The position numbers and the translations under genes were made by a program. A DNA stretch of 50,000 nt, from the NCBI GenBank assembly GCA_905221605.1, contig CAJNDS010002289.1, forward strand, positions 287,501 to 337,500, given 5' to 3'. The notes under the pieces were generated by a model. It was given only the letters and a program-made list of their open reading frames with translations. It was not told where the DNA came from and did not search any database. Positions within the stretch are counted from its first letter, which is position 1, and every line of letters begins with the position of its first letter. Origin of the DNA: Symbiodinium natans (taxonomy: Eukaryota; Sar; Dinophyceae; Suessiales; Symbiodiniaceae). Below, piece after piece: positions 34,061 through 42,959 of the stretch.

Positions 34061-36459
34061 CTCAGCGCCGACTTGAGCGCTTTAAGCTGCAGGGACCGCA
34101 GCAAGTTCGTGGCCTCTTGCATCATTTGGGCGCTTGATGCTCCCAGCTGCCCCTCCCCCGAACCTGCACTAGCAGCCTGGGCGGACTCCGCGGCGCTTGC
34201 AGCCTCAGCCTTCTTAGCGCTCTTGGTTCCCCCCTTACCCTTGGCTTTGGGCAGGGTATCCTCAACCTTAGCAGCTTCAGGGTTTTTGCGGGGACATGCA
34301 TCTTTCATGTGACCAGTGGCACTGCATAGAAAACACCTGCCAGTTCCCTTACCTATGGGGGCATGCGTAAAATGACATTTATCGGCATAGTGACATCCAG
34401 CTTCAGTCATCCAGTGCTTGCATGCTGGTTTCGGATTGCCCTTTCCACCCTTACCACCACCCTTCGCCTCAGCACCCTTCCCCTTGGACTCCCCACCACC
34501 CGGCGTCTCAACCCGAGCAACCTTATGTTTCTTGGGGTCCTCACTCAATGCTGCAGCCTCGCACTCGGCCAACAAAAGCTCAGCGTACTTACTGACAGCA
34601 TCCTGGTTGGGGACTTGGTCAAGCAAGTGGTTCGTCCTAAAGGTTTGAAGGCGAAACAACGAAGAGGTGGACAAATTCGGAGGATGAAGACTGTCTAGAC
34701 CTTTCACCTGCAACGACGGGTCTGGGAGATTCAGGCCAACCTCAGTCGATCTGACAATCCAACGACGCCATTTCCTGATAGCCTTGACTGCGGCATGTGC
34801 AGTTGCACTGCTTCCTGGGTGTGTAATGTAGTTAAGCAGTTGTTCACGCTCTGCACTTCCCCCAGGTTGGTACTTACACATGGTCTTGTACACGATTGCA
34901 GCGGTCGAAAACAATCTAGACGTAACTATGTCCTCACGCAAATCTGCACCAACACACTTCAGCAACATGGGCACTGCTTTCTGCTCTACCCTACTGAATC
35001 TACCGGTTTGGTGAAGTTCAACGAGGGCTTCGGGGTAAATACTAAGTCGGTCGAGGGGTGATGCGAGTAGCCAACGTGTGTACAACTGTTTCGCCTCACG
35101 CAACACGTCTCCCCACCACTCACGCGCGCCCTGACTCAACGACGACATGGTGGGACCCAACGTTGCCAGCCAATCACCTGCAGTAATACTGGAGTTAGTA
35201 GGATCATACTTGTCAAGTTGAGGAAGCTCAGGCACGTACTTGATGGGTTCTTCAGGTTGCATTTCGGCTTGAGCTCTAAGGCCTGGAGGTGGGGGTGGCC
35301 TAATTTCAGTACCTCCTGGGCTCATTGGGTATTTCAACCCACTGCTGACACCTACGGCCTTTCGAGCAGGGCTACTTCTACCTCTGTCCTGACCGGGCTG
35401 CTTTCTTAAGAATTCGGGAATGGGTGGAGGCTCACCGGGACGCAAGGCATCTTGATACAGCTGAACATAGTTCTCATACCCAAAGTTACCCATGTCAAGA
35501 GGTCCTGACAAGCTTGCAGCAGCTCCTCCAGCTTGACGAGCTCGTTGAGGGCTTTCACTACGAGTCCTAGGCTCTCGTCCTCGCTTTGGGGTTTTATCGG
35601 GAGTGACGGGTACAAAGGGTGACCTAGCCCTTGGGTTCAAGACCTCAGCTACGGACACGGCCCTTGCCGGTCGTGTTGGGGCCTGTTTCTCAAGCTTCAA
35701 TCCTTCGGGCGTGACTCGCCAGGCGTACTTTGACCCTTCCACTTCAACCACACCCGCACTTGGAGCCTGGGCCTGGGCCTCAGTTGGTGGTCCCATTTGA
35801 CCCCCTCTCCCGCCCGACCCCGTCCCAGTTTCCCCAAGGTTAGCCGGCTTGCCTGTCACAGCTGGTGTGCCAACGAACTGAGGAGGAAACACAGCCTTCG
35901 GACGTGGCTCAGGGACACTGGAGCTTGCACCTGCAGACGATGACGATGCTTTGGAGCTCTCCAGCTTATCCATTCGCTCCACCAAAGACTGTTGGCCTTG
36001 CATCAGTACCCGTAGCATTGACGCCAGATCGCCAAAGGGATCTGTAGCCACTGGCTGTACTGGAACCAGTTCGCGATCATCTTCCGCTTTGATAGCTCCA
36101 CGTTCCATGGCCGAAAACTCGCTGTAACCTGTAACGCTAAAATGTCCAGGCGATGCTTCTCTGGCAACTTGTGCCTCCGGTTCCTGTGGCTGTGTCGCCA
36201 GCGCAACAGGGTCAATACGAAGTACTTCTGCATGACACGGAGCTAGTTCATGAGGCACATCATCCCTGGCTGTGCTTGCTGCGGCCTCAGGAGTTTCCTG
36301 GGCTTGAGGTCCAAGCTCATATGGCGGTTCACGTTCTGACTCATCGCCTTCCCTTATGGCTGCACCTCCTTCCCCAGGGTCGTCCTGCACGACCTGTTGT
36401 GCACGGCGAAATTCCTGCTGTACTGCATCTGACCAGAAAGGGTTCGGGAAGTTTGCCAT
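33955..36459 (-). CDS. Copia Gag
   Basis: 834 codons from ATG 36459, 52 bp inside the 5' LTR. N-terminal half acidic and proline-rich. The middle has a helical capsid-like region (residues about 430-630: ITAGDWLATLGPTMSSLSQG, WWGDVLREA). The C-terminal half has a CCCH-type finger (CKHWMTEAGCHYADKCHFTH) and a CCHC knuckle (CFLCSATGHMKDAC). The last 35 codons overlap the protease ORF, which is in the -1 frame. No obvious slippery heptamer seen. Confidence 0.9.
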   Translation of the reverse strand: MANFPNPFWSDAVQQEFRRAQQVVQDDPGEGGAAIREGDESEREPPYELGPQAQETPEAAASTARDDVPHELAPCHAEVLRIDPVALATQPQEPEAQVAREASPGHFSVTGYSEFSAMERGAIKAEDDRELVPVQPVATDPFGDLASMLRVLMQGQQSLVERMDKLESSKASSSSAGASSSVPEPRPKAVFPPQFVGTPAVTGKPANLGETGTGSGGRGGQMGPPTEAQAQAPSAGVVEVEGSKYAWRVTPEGLKLEKQAPTRPARAVSVAEVLNPRARSPFVPVTPDKTPKRGREPRTRSESPQRARQAGGAAASLSGPLDMGNFGYENYVQLYQDALRPGEPPPIPEFLRKQPGQDRGRSSPARKAVGVSSGLKYPMSPGGTEIRPPPPPGLRAQAEMQPEEPIKYVPELPQLDKYDPTNSSITAGDWLATLGPTMSSLSQGAREWWGDVLREAKQLYTRWLLASPLDRLSIYPEALVELHQTGRFSRVEQKAVPMLLKCVGADLREDIVTSRLFSTAAIVYKTMCKYQPGGSAEREQLLNYITHPGSSATAHAAVKAIRKWRRWIVRSTEVGLNLPDPSLQVKGLDSLHPPNLSTSSLFRLQTFRTNHLLDQVPNQDAVSKYAELLLAECEAAALSEDPKKHKVARVETPGGGESKGKGAEAKGGGKGGKGNPKPACKHWMTEAGCHYADKCHFTHAPIGKGTGRCFLCSATGHMKDACPRKNPEAAKVEDTLPKAKGKGGTKSAKKAEAASAAESAQAASAGSGEGQLGASSAQMMQEATNLLRSLQLKALKSALSWCQSCSKTTARVLSRLTQPIWACRMARALVASMA

Positions 36460-36492
36460 GGCAAGGTCTACTTTCTACAGGGCCCTTTTACT

Positions 36493-36511
36493 TAGCGTTG
36501 GGCTCATAACC
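36493..36511 (-). other. Primer-binding site matching initiator tRNA-Met anticodon arm
   Basis: The plus strand next to the 5' LTR reads TAGCGTTGGGCTCATAACC, the D/anticodon-arm sequence of an initiator tRNA-Met (CAU anticodon in GGGCTCATAACCC). The element's strand is its complement. Priming by a cleaved 5' half of initiator tRNA is known from Drosophila copia. Confidence 0.75.
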
Positions 36512-36761
36512 CTCGCGTGGGCAGGAAGCTCCACAGCGGGGTTACGCAGGGCTCTCCTTTTTGCCACCAAGCAGCAACACAAAACAAGACAAGAAAGAAG
36601 GAATGTTCTGATAGGAGTCTGTGTCCTATGACTTCTGCCTAAATGCTGTACACTATACATATTGGCTTCTAAAAATAACTTGTGGGTGTGGCGGGGCTCC
36701 TGTGTAGACCTTAAGCCAAACACCGCACATGGCTATGAGGTTGAATGCTTCCACACTCGCG
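36512..36761 (-). repeat. 5' LTR
   Basis: See 26377-26626; 249 of 250 bases identical. Flanked on the right by AGGGTTTAGGG, so the element landed inside or beside a telomere-type array. Confidence 0.95.
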
Positions 36762-36766
36762 AGGGT

Positions 36767-37037
36767 TTAGGGTTTAGAATGAGGTTGAGGGTTTGGGGCA
36801 TCTCGGCCTCGGCCATGAGCCCTATCATTCTAGTCAATAGAATTAACCCTAAACCCTAAAATTAAACCCTAAACCCTATAAACCCTATAAACCCTAAACC
36901 CTAAACCCCTAAACCGTAAACCCTAAACCTTAAACCCTATTCGCAAAACCCTAAAACCCTAAACCCTAAACCCTAAACCCTAAAACCCTAAAACCCTAAC
37001 AAGGGGGGTGGGTTCCCAGAGCCGTGATGTTCTGAAG
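36767..37037. repeat. Telomere-type arrays
   Basis: TTTAGGG remnant, about 70 bp of unique sequence, then CCCTAAA with CCCTATAAA and CCCTAAAA variants. No exon seen. Confidence 0.85.
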
Positions 37038-37111
37038 GTTTCACAAGAGCCTGCGAGCCGAGTTTGTCGTACTGAGCCTCGTGGTGAATGTTGCGCCTGG
37101 GCGTGCGCAGG
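37038..37111 (+). CDS. Exon candidate
   Basis: AG at 37036-37037. SLRAEFVVLSLVVNVAPGRA and onward, to a GTTGAGGG donor at 37112. Hydrophobic strand-like centre. A 27-base in-phase piece at 37501-37527 (good acceptor TCCTCCCGGCAG, donor GTAACC) may follow. Confidence 0.5.
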
Positions 37112-37500
37112 GTTGAGGGTTCAGGGTTTAGGGTTTAGGGCTAGGGTTTAGGGTTTAGGGTTTAGGGTTTAGGGTTTAGGGTGTAGGGTTTCAGGGGTTT
37201 CAGGGGTTAAGGGGTTCAGGGTTTGGGGGTTTCGGGGGGGGGGGGGGGGGGGTAGGGGGTTAGGGGGTTTAGGGTTGTTGAGGGTTCAGGGTTTAGGGTT
37301 TCATGGAGTTTTGGGTTTAGAGGGTTGGGGGAGTTTAGGGCTTGAGGGGTTGAGGCGGCCTCAATGGTTTGAGAGTCTAGCGCTTTAGAGTTTTAGTGGT
37401 TTTGGGGCTTACGGCCGTCGGGAAGGTTGTTGGGGGAAGTTGTTGCTTTGTTGTTCTTTGGTCCCGTTGTCATTGCAATTTTTTTTTGTCCTCCCGGCAG
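37112..37500. repeat. TTTAGGG array, poly-G run and G/T-rich sequence
   Basis: Degenerate array to about 37300 with a 15-base poly-G run near 37236. No exon seen. Confidence 0.8.
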
Positions 37501-37659
37501 TTGCACACCTTTGTTTGGCCCTGTTAGGTAACCGAAATCCTGAACCCTGAGTCCCAGCCTGCTTGGCTCTGAATCCTGGTCTGTTGGGCCATGTGCGCCC
37601 CAGAAGCCCGAACCCAGCGAGATCCCTAAACCCGAGATGCTGAAAGTTTGCATGTGGAA

Positions 37660-37800
37660 TGCAGTGTAAGAGAGAGAGAGAGAGAAGAAAGAAAGAAAGA
37701 TAAAGAGAAAGAGAAAGAGAAGCAGAAGGAGAAAGAGAAAGAGAAAGATAAAGAGAAGTAGAGAGAGAGAGAGTGTGTGTGTGTGTGTATGTAATATATC
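37660..37800. repeat. GA/GAAA and GT microsatellites
   Basis: (GA)n, (GAAA)n-type and (GT)n runs. 37960-38104 is an AT/GT microsatellite. Between them (37893-37986) lies a partly open hydrophobic frame (DIIFSGLLAGFIPNIYTF) that would fit before 38105, but it lacks a visible acceptor. Confidence 0.85.
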
Positions 37801-38104
37801 CTAACCCTAATCCCTAACTTTGCGTGTGCGTGGTGCGCCTGCGGGCGTGTGTTTGTGTCCCGGTTTGTGTCTGTGGACCTCCGCGAGGCAAGATGCTGTG
37901 ATGTACGGTGCCCCTACTCTGGGACATCATATTTTCCGGGCTCCTAGCAGGTTTTATCCCCAATATCTATACCTTTACGTATGTATATACGTACGTATGT
38001 GTATATATATATATATATTTGTTTATTTATTTATTTCTTTATGGTAGCATATATATATATATATATACATATGTGTGTATATCTATATATACACATGTAT
38101 ACAG

Positions 38105-38216
38105 GTGTTCTTGAACGTTTACATCGGCCTGCTTGGAGAGCTCTATGCCCGGGCTGTGCAGCGGAAGAGTCAGCTCTACAACCACTACCTGGCCACTCTT
38201 CCAAGCCTACAACAGG
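38105..38216 (+). CDS. Exon, putative channel gene, last transmembrane helix and cytosolic linker
   Basis: Acceptor CATGTATACAG. VFLNVYIGLLGELYARAVQR, then KSQLYNHYLATLPSLQQ, and a GTTCAGGG donor at 38217. The LNVYIGLLGELY motif ends the last pore-lining helix in the dinoflagellate channel type named above (family recalled, not searched). Enters in phase 0, as 25186-25281 leaves it. Confidence 0.7.
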
Positions 38217-38570
38217 GTTCAGGGTGCTAGGGCGGCTCTCAGCCCAAACTCTTCGACCCTAATGTTTCGGGTTTAGTGTTTAGGGTTTAGGGCTTAGGGC
38301 TTAGGGCTTAGGGCTTAGGGTAACGCGTCCACAAGCAAACGCTAGCCAAACCATAACGATGCCCTAACTAGCGCAACATTCAAAACACCCGTTAACGATG
38401 AAGCCCGAAACCCCTAAGACCATTCGACATGTCAAGGTTTCGAAGCGAAACGGGAGGCTAACCCCTGCTCGGAATGATGGTCCATTTTTGGGTACCTTTT
38501 GTAATAGGATCTCCCCGAGCAAACAGGGCGTTAGAAGGGCAGCCTAAAGCTTAAACCATACACCCCAGAG

Positions 38571-38668
38571 TGTTACAGCAGTACGCGGCCCAGGGTAGAG
38601 AGGGGAGGCTAACGCCTGAGTTGCTGCTCGAGGACGGACGCAAGTTAAGACGGACAGTCCACCCTTGA
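38571..38668 (+). CDS. Exon, putative channel gene, cytosolic
   Basis: AG at 38569-38570. The first two bases complete the phase-1 codon of 38105-38216. REGRLTPELLLEDGRKLRRT within an open frame to TGA at 38666-38668, or to a GT donor at about 38657. Charged, clearly protein-like. Confidence 0.6.
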
Positions 38669-39633
38669 GGCCTAAACCCGAAGGCCCTATGCAGGGTTTA
38701 GGGTTTGGGGTTCAGGGTTTAGGGTGCCAAAACCCTGAGCCCCAAACCCAACAAACCCTTTCGCCTGTGGAGAGAATCCTCCGTTTTTGGGTGCCCTTTG
38801 GGGGGGAGGGCTTAGGGAACAGTTTGATCCCTAAACCTTTAGAGAGTGTGACAAACACCCCAAACTCTAAGTTGAAAACCAGCCCAAACTCCAAACTTGA
38901 AAATCTGAGCCGAAAGCCCTGAACCTAAACGACCTAAACCCTGTGACAAAAATCTCCAAGCCCAACACCATCGGGACGCAACCCCTGATGCAGGCCCCTG
39001 CCCTCTCCTCTCCTCTAAGGTTGTTTGGGTTTAGTATGTGGCTTTAGGACGTAGAGCAAATATTGCAGTAGTTAGAGGGTTGGGGAGAGGTGAAAATTAG
39101 TGGGAGGGACATCCCTTGACTTGGTGACCCTGCCTAAAGGACCAAGTGAACCCACTGGAGTCACATACCCTACACTACTATACCCCTGCTAAGGTATGTC
39201 GAGCATGAACCCTTTCAAGGTTCGTTTTGTCCACAAGGACTACGGAAATCCATGAAGGGCACAGCCTTAGGAGTACGAGTTAAGATGTTTATTTTGGGGA
39301 GGGAGTGTAGTAAACCGGCGCCGTGGCAACTGCAACAACCCTTAGCAACCCGGACGAAGCGCTGACAGAGATTATCACAACCGAAACCCGAAACCCGAAA
39401 CCCGAACCCTAAACCCTAAGCGGTTTTACGGGCATTTTCCGTCTAAAGGGGCGTCCAGATTACAAGGGGGCCTTCAGCTTTTAAAAGTGGACAACACTGT
39501 CACTTCATAGTAAACGTTCAGATGCTTTCGCAAAGCCCGAAGGGTCCATGTACCTATGTGGTATATACTTGGGCCTTAAACGGGTTCCCAGATAGTAGCT
39601 TTAGGGTTTAGGGTTTAGGGTTGGGGCCTATAG
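38669..39633. other. Region with repeats and one MITE, no firm exon
   Basis: Degenerate telomere repeats to about 38760. A possible exon near 38950-39020 (SKPNTIGTQPLMQAPALSS, donor GTTGTTT). A CTTGGGGAC-family MITE at 39130-39240. CCCGAAA units at about 39380. A half-MITE at 39539-39600. Confidence 0.5.
39130..39240. mobile_element. MITE-like element, CTTGGGGAC family, diverged copy
   Basis: Left GCCTAAAGGACCAAGTGAACCC and right ...AGGTTCGTTTTGTCCACAAGGAC are inverted and related to 5359-5475. Confidence 0.5.
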
Positions 39634-39806
39634 GCTACTCTGCAACCGAGTATGCAAGGCCTCCTACGCCTATCGCAACCTGTCTCGTTGGTGCCATCTT
39701 CCCCTGGAGAGATGTGGCAGGGACGAGACGCCGGAAGAGCCTCGGCAGGGCCTTGTTTACGGTTGCAGACGTCGGCGCGGTGTTTGGGCGGGCGGTTTGG
39801 AATTTA
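39634..39806 (+). CDS. Exon candidate, frame ambiguous
   Basis: AG at 39632-39633. Two frames are open: one through to GTGTTTAGGG at 39807, and one reading LLCNRVCKASYAYRNLSRWC with an end near 39713. One of them is probably coding. Confidence 0.4.
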
Positions 39807-39875
39807 GTGTTTAGGGTTTAGGGTTATAATGCTTAGGGTTTAGGGTTTGGTGAACCTAAACCCTGAACGTCACAG

Positions 39876-39993
39876 AGCTTCTGACTTCGGACATTTCTCC
39901 CGGAAGAAGGCTTCAAGGCTTCGAAAGACGCTTTCGGAGGGGAAGCTTTGCAAGTTGTCTTCCTCCGTAGAGCCCCAACCCTCCCAGCTCTAA
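39876..39993 (+). CDS. Exon candidate
   Basis: Acceptor AACGTCACAG. SDFGHFSRKKASRLRKTLSE and onward, to a GTAGAGCC donor at about 39968 or TAA at 39991-39993. Basic, strongly protein-like. Confidence 0.65.
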
Positions 39994-40132
39994 CCTTCCC
40001 TGAACCCCTAAATTAAGAAAAATCCCTAAACCCTAAAATCCCTAAACTCTAAAACCCTAAATCCATAAACCCTGAATCCCTAAACCCCAAACCCTTTTAG
40101 CCCCGGCACCCTGAAAAACAACTCCACGTTAG

Positions 40133-40227
40133 GACTATGGAGACGACTATGAGGATGCAAATGGCCGCAGGCCGCGCATCATCTGGGTGGCCTACAACAG
40201 GGCCCACCTAGTTGAGGAGTCGGAGGC
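40133..40227 (+). CDS. Exon candidate
   Basis: Acceptor CTCCACGTTAG. DYGDDYEDANGRRPRIIWVA and onward, to a GTAAGC donor at 40228, phase 2. Very clearly protein-like. The base after the CATTCTAG acceptor at 40360 would complete the split codon, and that frame is open to TAG at 40428-40430. Confidence 0.7.
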
Positions 40228-40487
40228 GTAAGCACTGCTTCGGGGAAGGTGTGCTTTCTTCGGCTAGGCTGCTTAGGGTTTAGGGTTTAGGGTTTAGGGT
40301 TTAGGGTTTAGGGTTAGGGTTTAGGGTTTAGGGTTTATAGGGTTTAGGGTCCCATTCTAGGGATTGGGCTGTAACAAGTTGCATGCGGGCACCCTCAGAG
40401 CCTTCGACACCTTTACACGAAGGACATTAGGAGACTTCGCGTAATGAGATCATGGGTTTAGGGTTTAGGGTTTAGGGTTTAGGGTTA

Positions 40488-40603
40488 GCTTGGGGGCCCA
40501 AATTTGACCCCTACAATTATTGGGATTGCCTATACTGCTCTCTCATCCCTATACAGAGTCTAGGGAACCGTAAACCCTTTTCGGGTTCGTTTCGACCCCA
40601 AGC
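40488..40603. mobile_element. MITE-like element, CTTGGGGAC family
   Basis: Left GCTTGGGGGCCCAAATTTGACC and right GGGTTCGTTTCGACCCCAAGC are inverted. Followed directly by a CCCTAAA array (40604-40686). Confidence 0.55.
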
Positions 40604-41025
40604 CCTAAACCCTAAACCCTAAACCCTAAACCCTAAACCCTAAACCCTAAACCCTAAACCCTAAACCCTAAACCCTAAACCCTAAACTGTTTCTGTGCTA
40701 GGAGCTCCGATTCGCCGGGCTGTAAAACTCAGCTCGGCTTAGGTTTTATCTCCGGAGGCCACAGTCACGAAAGCCAAGCCAGCATGCCAGACCCCGAACT
40801 CTACACCCTAAACCCTAAACCCCTAAACCCTAAACCCTAAACCCTAAACCCCTAACTCTACACCCTAAACCCTAAACCCTAAACCCCTAAACCCCTCTTA
40901 ACCCCTAAACCCCTAGACCCCTAGACCCCTAAACCCCTGAACCCCTGAACCCCTAAACCCCTAAACCCCTAAACCCCTAAACCCCTAAACCCCTAAACCC
41001 TAAACCTTGATAGGGTTGAGGGACT
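40604..41025. repeat. CCCTAAA and CCCCTAAA arrays
   Basis: Perfect CCCTAAA units at 40604-40686. 40690-40800 is unique (GGAGCTCCGATTCGCCGGGC...) with no firm exon. Mixed CCCTAAA/CCCCTAAA from 40805 to 41010. Confidence 0.85.
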
Positions 41026-41027
41026 AG

Positions 41028-41087
41028 GGTTCCATCTTTGAATGCGCTGCTCGTAACAAAGAGGGCGGCAGTATTTCCCACAACAAG
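41028..41087 (+). CDS. Exon candidate
   Basis: AG at 41026-41027. GSIFECAARNKEGGSISHNK, 20 codons, to a GTTTAGGG donor at 41088. Phase 0 in and out. Confidence 0.55.
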
Positions 41088-41138
41088 GTTTAGGGATTAG
41101 GGATGAGGGTTTAGGGTTTAGGGTTTCGGGTAGAACAG

Positions 41139-41289
41139 AATCCCATTAAAGGGACACCCAAAACGGGTACCCCTATTTTCGGAAACCCCCCGCTGCTACG
41201 CCTTCCGCCTTAAACTCTACGAGCCCCAAACCCTTAAAGACGCGCTTCCGGCACTTGTGGCCTCCGCGCAAACCCTGGGGACGACATGA
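41139..41289 (+). CDS. Exon candidate ending at a MITE
   Basis: Acceptor TAGAACAG. CYAFRLKLYEPQTLKDALPA within an open frame that ends at TGA (41287-41289), inside the MITE that starts at 41275. If the intron starts with GA inside the MITE end (CTGGG|GAC), the exon ends at 41279. The 5' third is less natural, so the acceptor may be later. Confidence 0.6.
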
Positions 41290-41462
41290 ACCCTAAAGGG
41301 GGCCATAGTCCATATACGTCAGGTACTGGGTATATCATTAAACCCTAAACCCTAAACCCTAAACCCTAAAACCCTAAACCCCAAACCCTAAACCCCAAAC
41401 CCTAAACCCTAAACCCTGTCCTGTAACCCTGACCCAGTTCTAGGGTTCATTCCTCAAGGTAG
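41275..41462. mobile_element. MITE-like element, CTTGGGGAC family, with telomere array inside
   Basis: Left CTGGGGACGACATGAACCCTA and right CTAGGGTTCATTCCTCAAGGTAG are inverted. The middle carries a CCCTAAA array (41341-41418). It lies exactly between two open exons and ends in AG. Confidence 0.65.
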
Positions 41463-41544
41463 CTTAGGCTCCGGTCCGAGATGGGCTTGGAGGGACGTCC
41501 AGTCCAGCCGACAAAAACGGGCCACCGCCCATGCGCTCCTGCAG
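41463..41544 (+). CDS. Exon candidate starting at a MITE end
   Basis: Begins after the AG of the MITE. LRLRSEMGLEGRPVQPTKTG and onward, to GCAG|GCTTTAGGG, a GC donor at 41545. A second frame is open and would match phase 2 from 41279. Confidence 0.45.
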
Positions 41545-41559
41545 GCTTTAGGGCTTTGG

Positions 41560-42830
41560 ATTTCAGGGCTTGTGCCCTAAACCCCTAAGCCCTAAACCCT
41601 ATACCTCATGCCCTGTACCCTATACCCTACACCCTATATGCCCTAGGATTCCGAATTGAGGGTTTTCATGTTTGAGGCTCAAGGCCTCGGGCTGTTCTGG
41701 ACCCCTGGCAGACTGTTCTGGGCCTGGGCTTCATAAATCCAGTCTTTGAGGTTTAGGGTTTAGGGTTTAGGGTTTAGGGTTTAGGGTTTAGGGTTTAGGG
41801 TTTAGGCCATGCCGGAAATTTCTACTTTAGGACCCCCAAAACCACATAAACATAAGGATCCTACTGTTGGGCCCTAAACCCTAAACCCTAAACCCTAAAC
41901 GGGTACAGGGGCACCTACAAGGGGGATTTCGGAAATCCGTGGGTGTAGAATCCTTACCGGGAGCCTACTACTTGCAGACTCAGGAATTTGTGAAGTGCAG
42001 GGTTTACGGTGATTAGTTCGCGTATACGTTGTCAGTTGATTCCGGCTTTGTGGTTTAGGGCTTAGGGCTTGAGATTTTCTGATTTCCCTGGCCTAATTTG
42101 AGGCCCAGTGCCTGGCAGTGGCCCAGGCATGTCGAAACACGCACCTGGCAAGACCCTAACTACCATTTGCTTACGAACCCCCCCAAGAAGAAAAAAACAA
42201 TAAACAAAAGCAACAACAACAACAATAATAATAATCATAATAAAAACCATAATAATAATAATACTCTTCCTTCTAAGGGTAATCATAGAGGTGATTATCT
42301 TCCTTATAAGGGTAATATGGGGATGATGATCTTCAATTGTGTGGGGGGTTCTTGGAAAGATCCCTCTGAAGGTTTTGCAAGAGCGCTCTAGCGCGTGACT
42401 TCTTCTCGGAAGCACCCTAAACCCTAAACCCTAAACCCTAAACCCTAAACCCTAAACCCTAAACCCGGCTAGCAATGCCACCAAACACCACATCTTGGGT
42501 TCTTGGCAGCCCAGTGGTACCCTTTACCCCTCGTTTTGGTTCAAGGTTCCCTTGTAAAAGTAGCCAAACCCAAAACCCTAAATCCTAAACCCTAAACCCT
42601 AAACCCCGAAAAGGGGTACCCTTGTTATGACATGGTTGCTGGGCTTCCAAGGTTCTGTGGTTCCGGAGCCAGGCAAAACCCCGTAAACCCCCCCCTGACC
42701 TTATAAACCTGAATCCTAAGAAACACGGACCCTGAACCCTGAACCCTGAACCCTAAACCCTAAACCCTAAACCCTAAACCCTAACCCTAAACCCTCAACC
42801 CTAAAACCCCAAACTTTTGGAGCAGCCCAG
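41560..42830. other. Repeats, microsatellite and a MITE
   Basis: TTTAGGG/CCCTAAA arrays at 41755-41805, 41875-41900, 42415-42465 and 42740-42790. AAC/AAT microsatellite at 42205-42262. The ORFs on both strands at 42062-42415 run through the microsatellite and are not supported. MITE at 42502-42652. Confidence 0.7.
42502..42652. mobile_element. MITE-like element with CCCTAAA in its loop
   Basis: Left CTTGGCAGCCCAGTGGTACCC and right GGGTACCC...TTGCTGGGCTTCCAAGG are inverted. Three CCCTAAA units sit inside. Related to pieces at about 15285-15330 and 25410-25480. Confidence 0.55.
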
Positions 42831-42958
42831 AGCTGCCCTCATGAGTGCGCCATGCTCGCCGCACCGAGCTTGCACATGTCCAGCCCGGTCGACGCGCAGG
42901 CGCGAGCCCGGCTAAGACCCTGTACTTCAAGGGGCTCAGGCTCGTACCTAAGCCTAAG
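42831..42958 (+). CDS. Exon candidate, strand ambiguous
   Basis: Plus: acceptor GAGCAGCCCAG, SCPHECAMLAAPSLHMSSPV and onward, to a possible GA donor at 42959. Minus is also open (YEPEPLEVQGLSRARACAST). Plus is preferred from its neighbours. Confidence 0.4.
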
Positions 42959-42959
42959 G

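Larger units (their letters stand above)
26377..36761 (-). mobile_element. Ty1/copia LTR retrotransposon
   Basis: 250-bp LTRs at both ends, AGGGT target duplication (26372-26376, 36762-36766), purine tract beside the left LTR, tRNA-type primer site beside the right LTR. On the minus strand: gag, protease, methyltransferase-like segment, integrase, dioxygenase-like segment, RT-RNase H, extra ORF. The protease-integrase-RT order is copia-type. The LTRs differ at one base, so the insertion is recent, yet the coding sequence needs five frame changes. It lies in an intron of the channel-like gene, in the opposite orientation. Confidence 0.95.

Noticed and set aside
33955-34090. Programmed -1 slippery heptamer at the gag-protease overlap
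   Set aside because: I searched the overlap by eye and found no X XXY YYZ heptamer in the gag frame, so the mechanism is left open.
42062-42415. Overlapping ORFs of 97 and 117 codons
   Set aside because: Both pass through an AAC/AAT microsatellite and a telomere array. No acceptor or donor fits.
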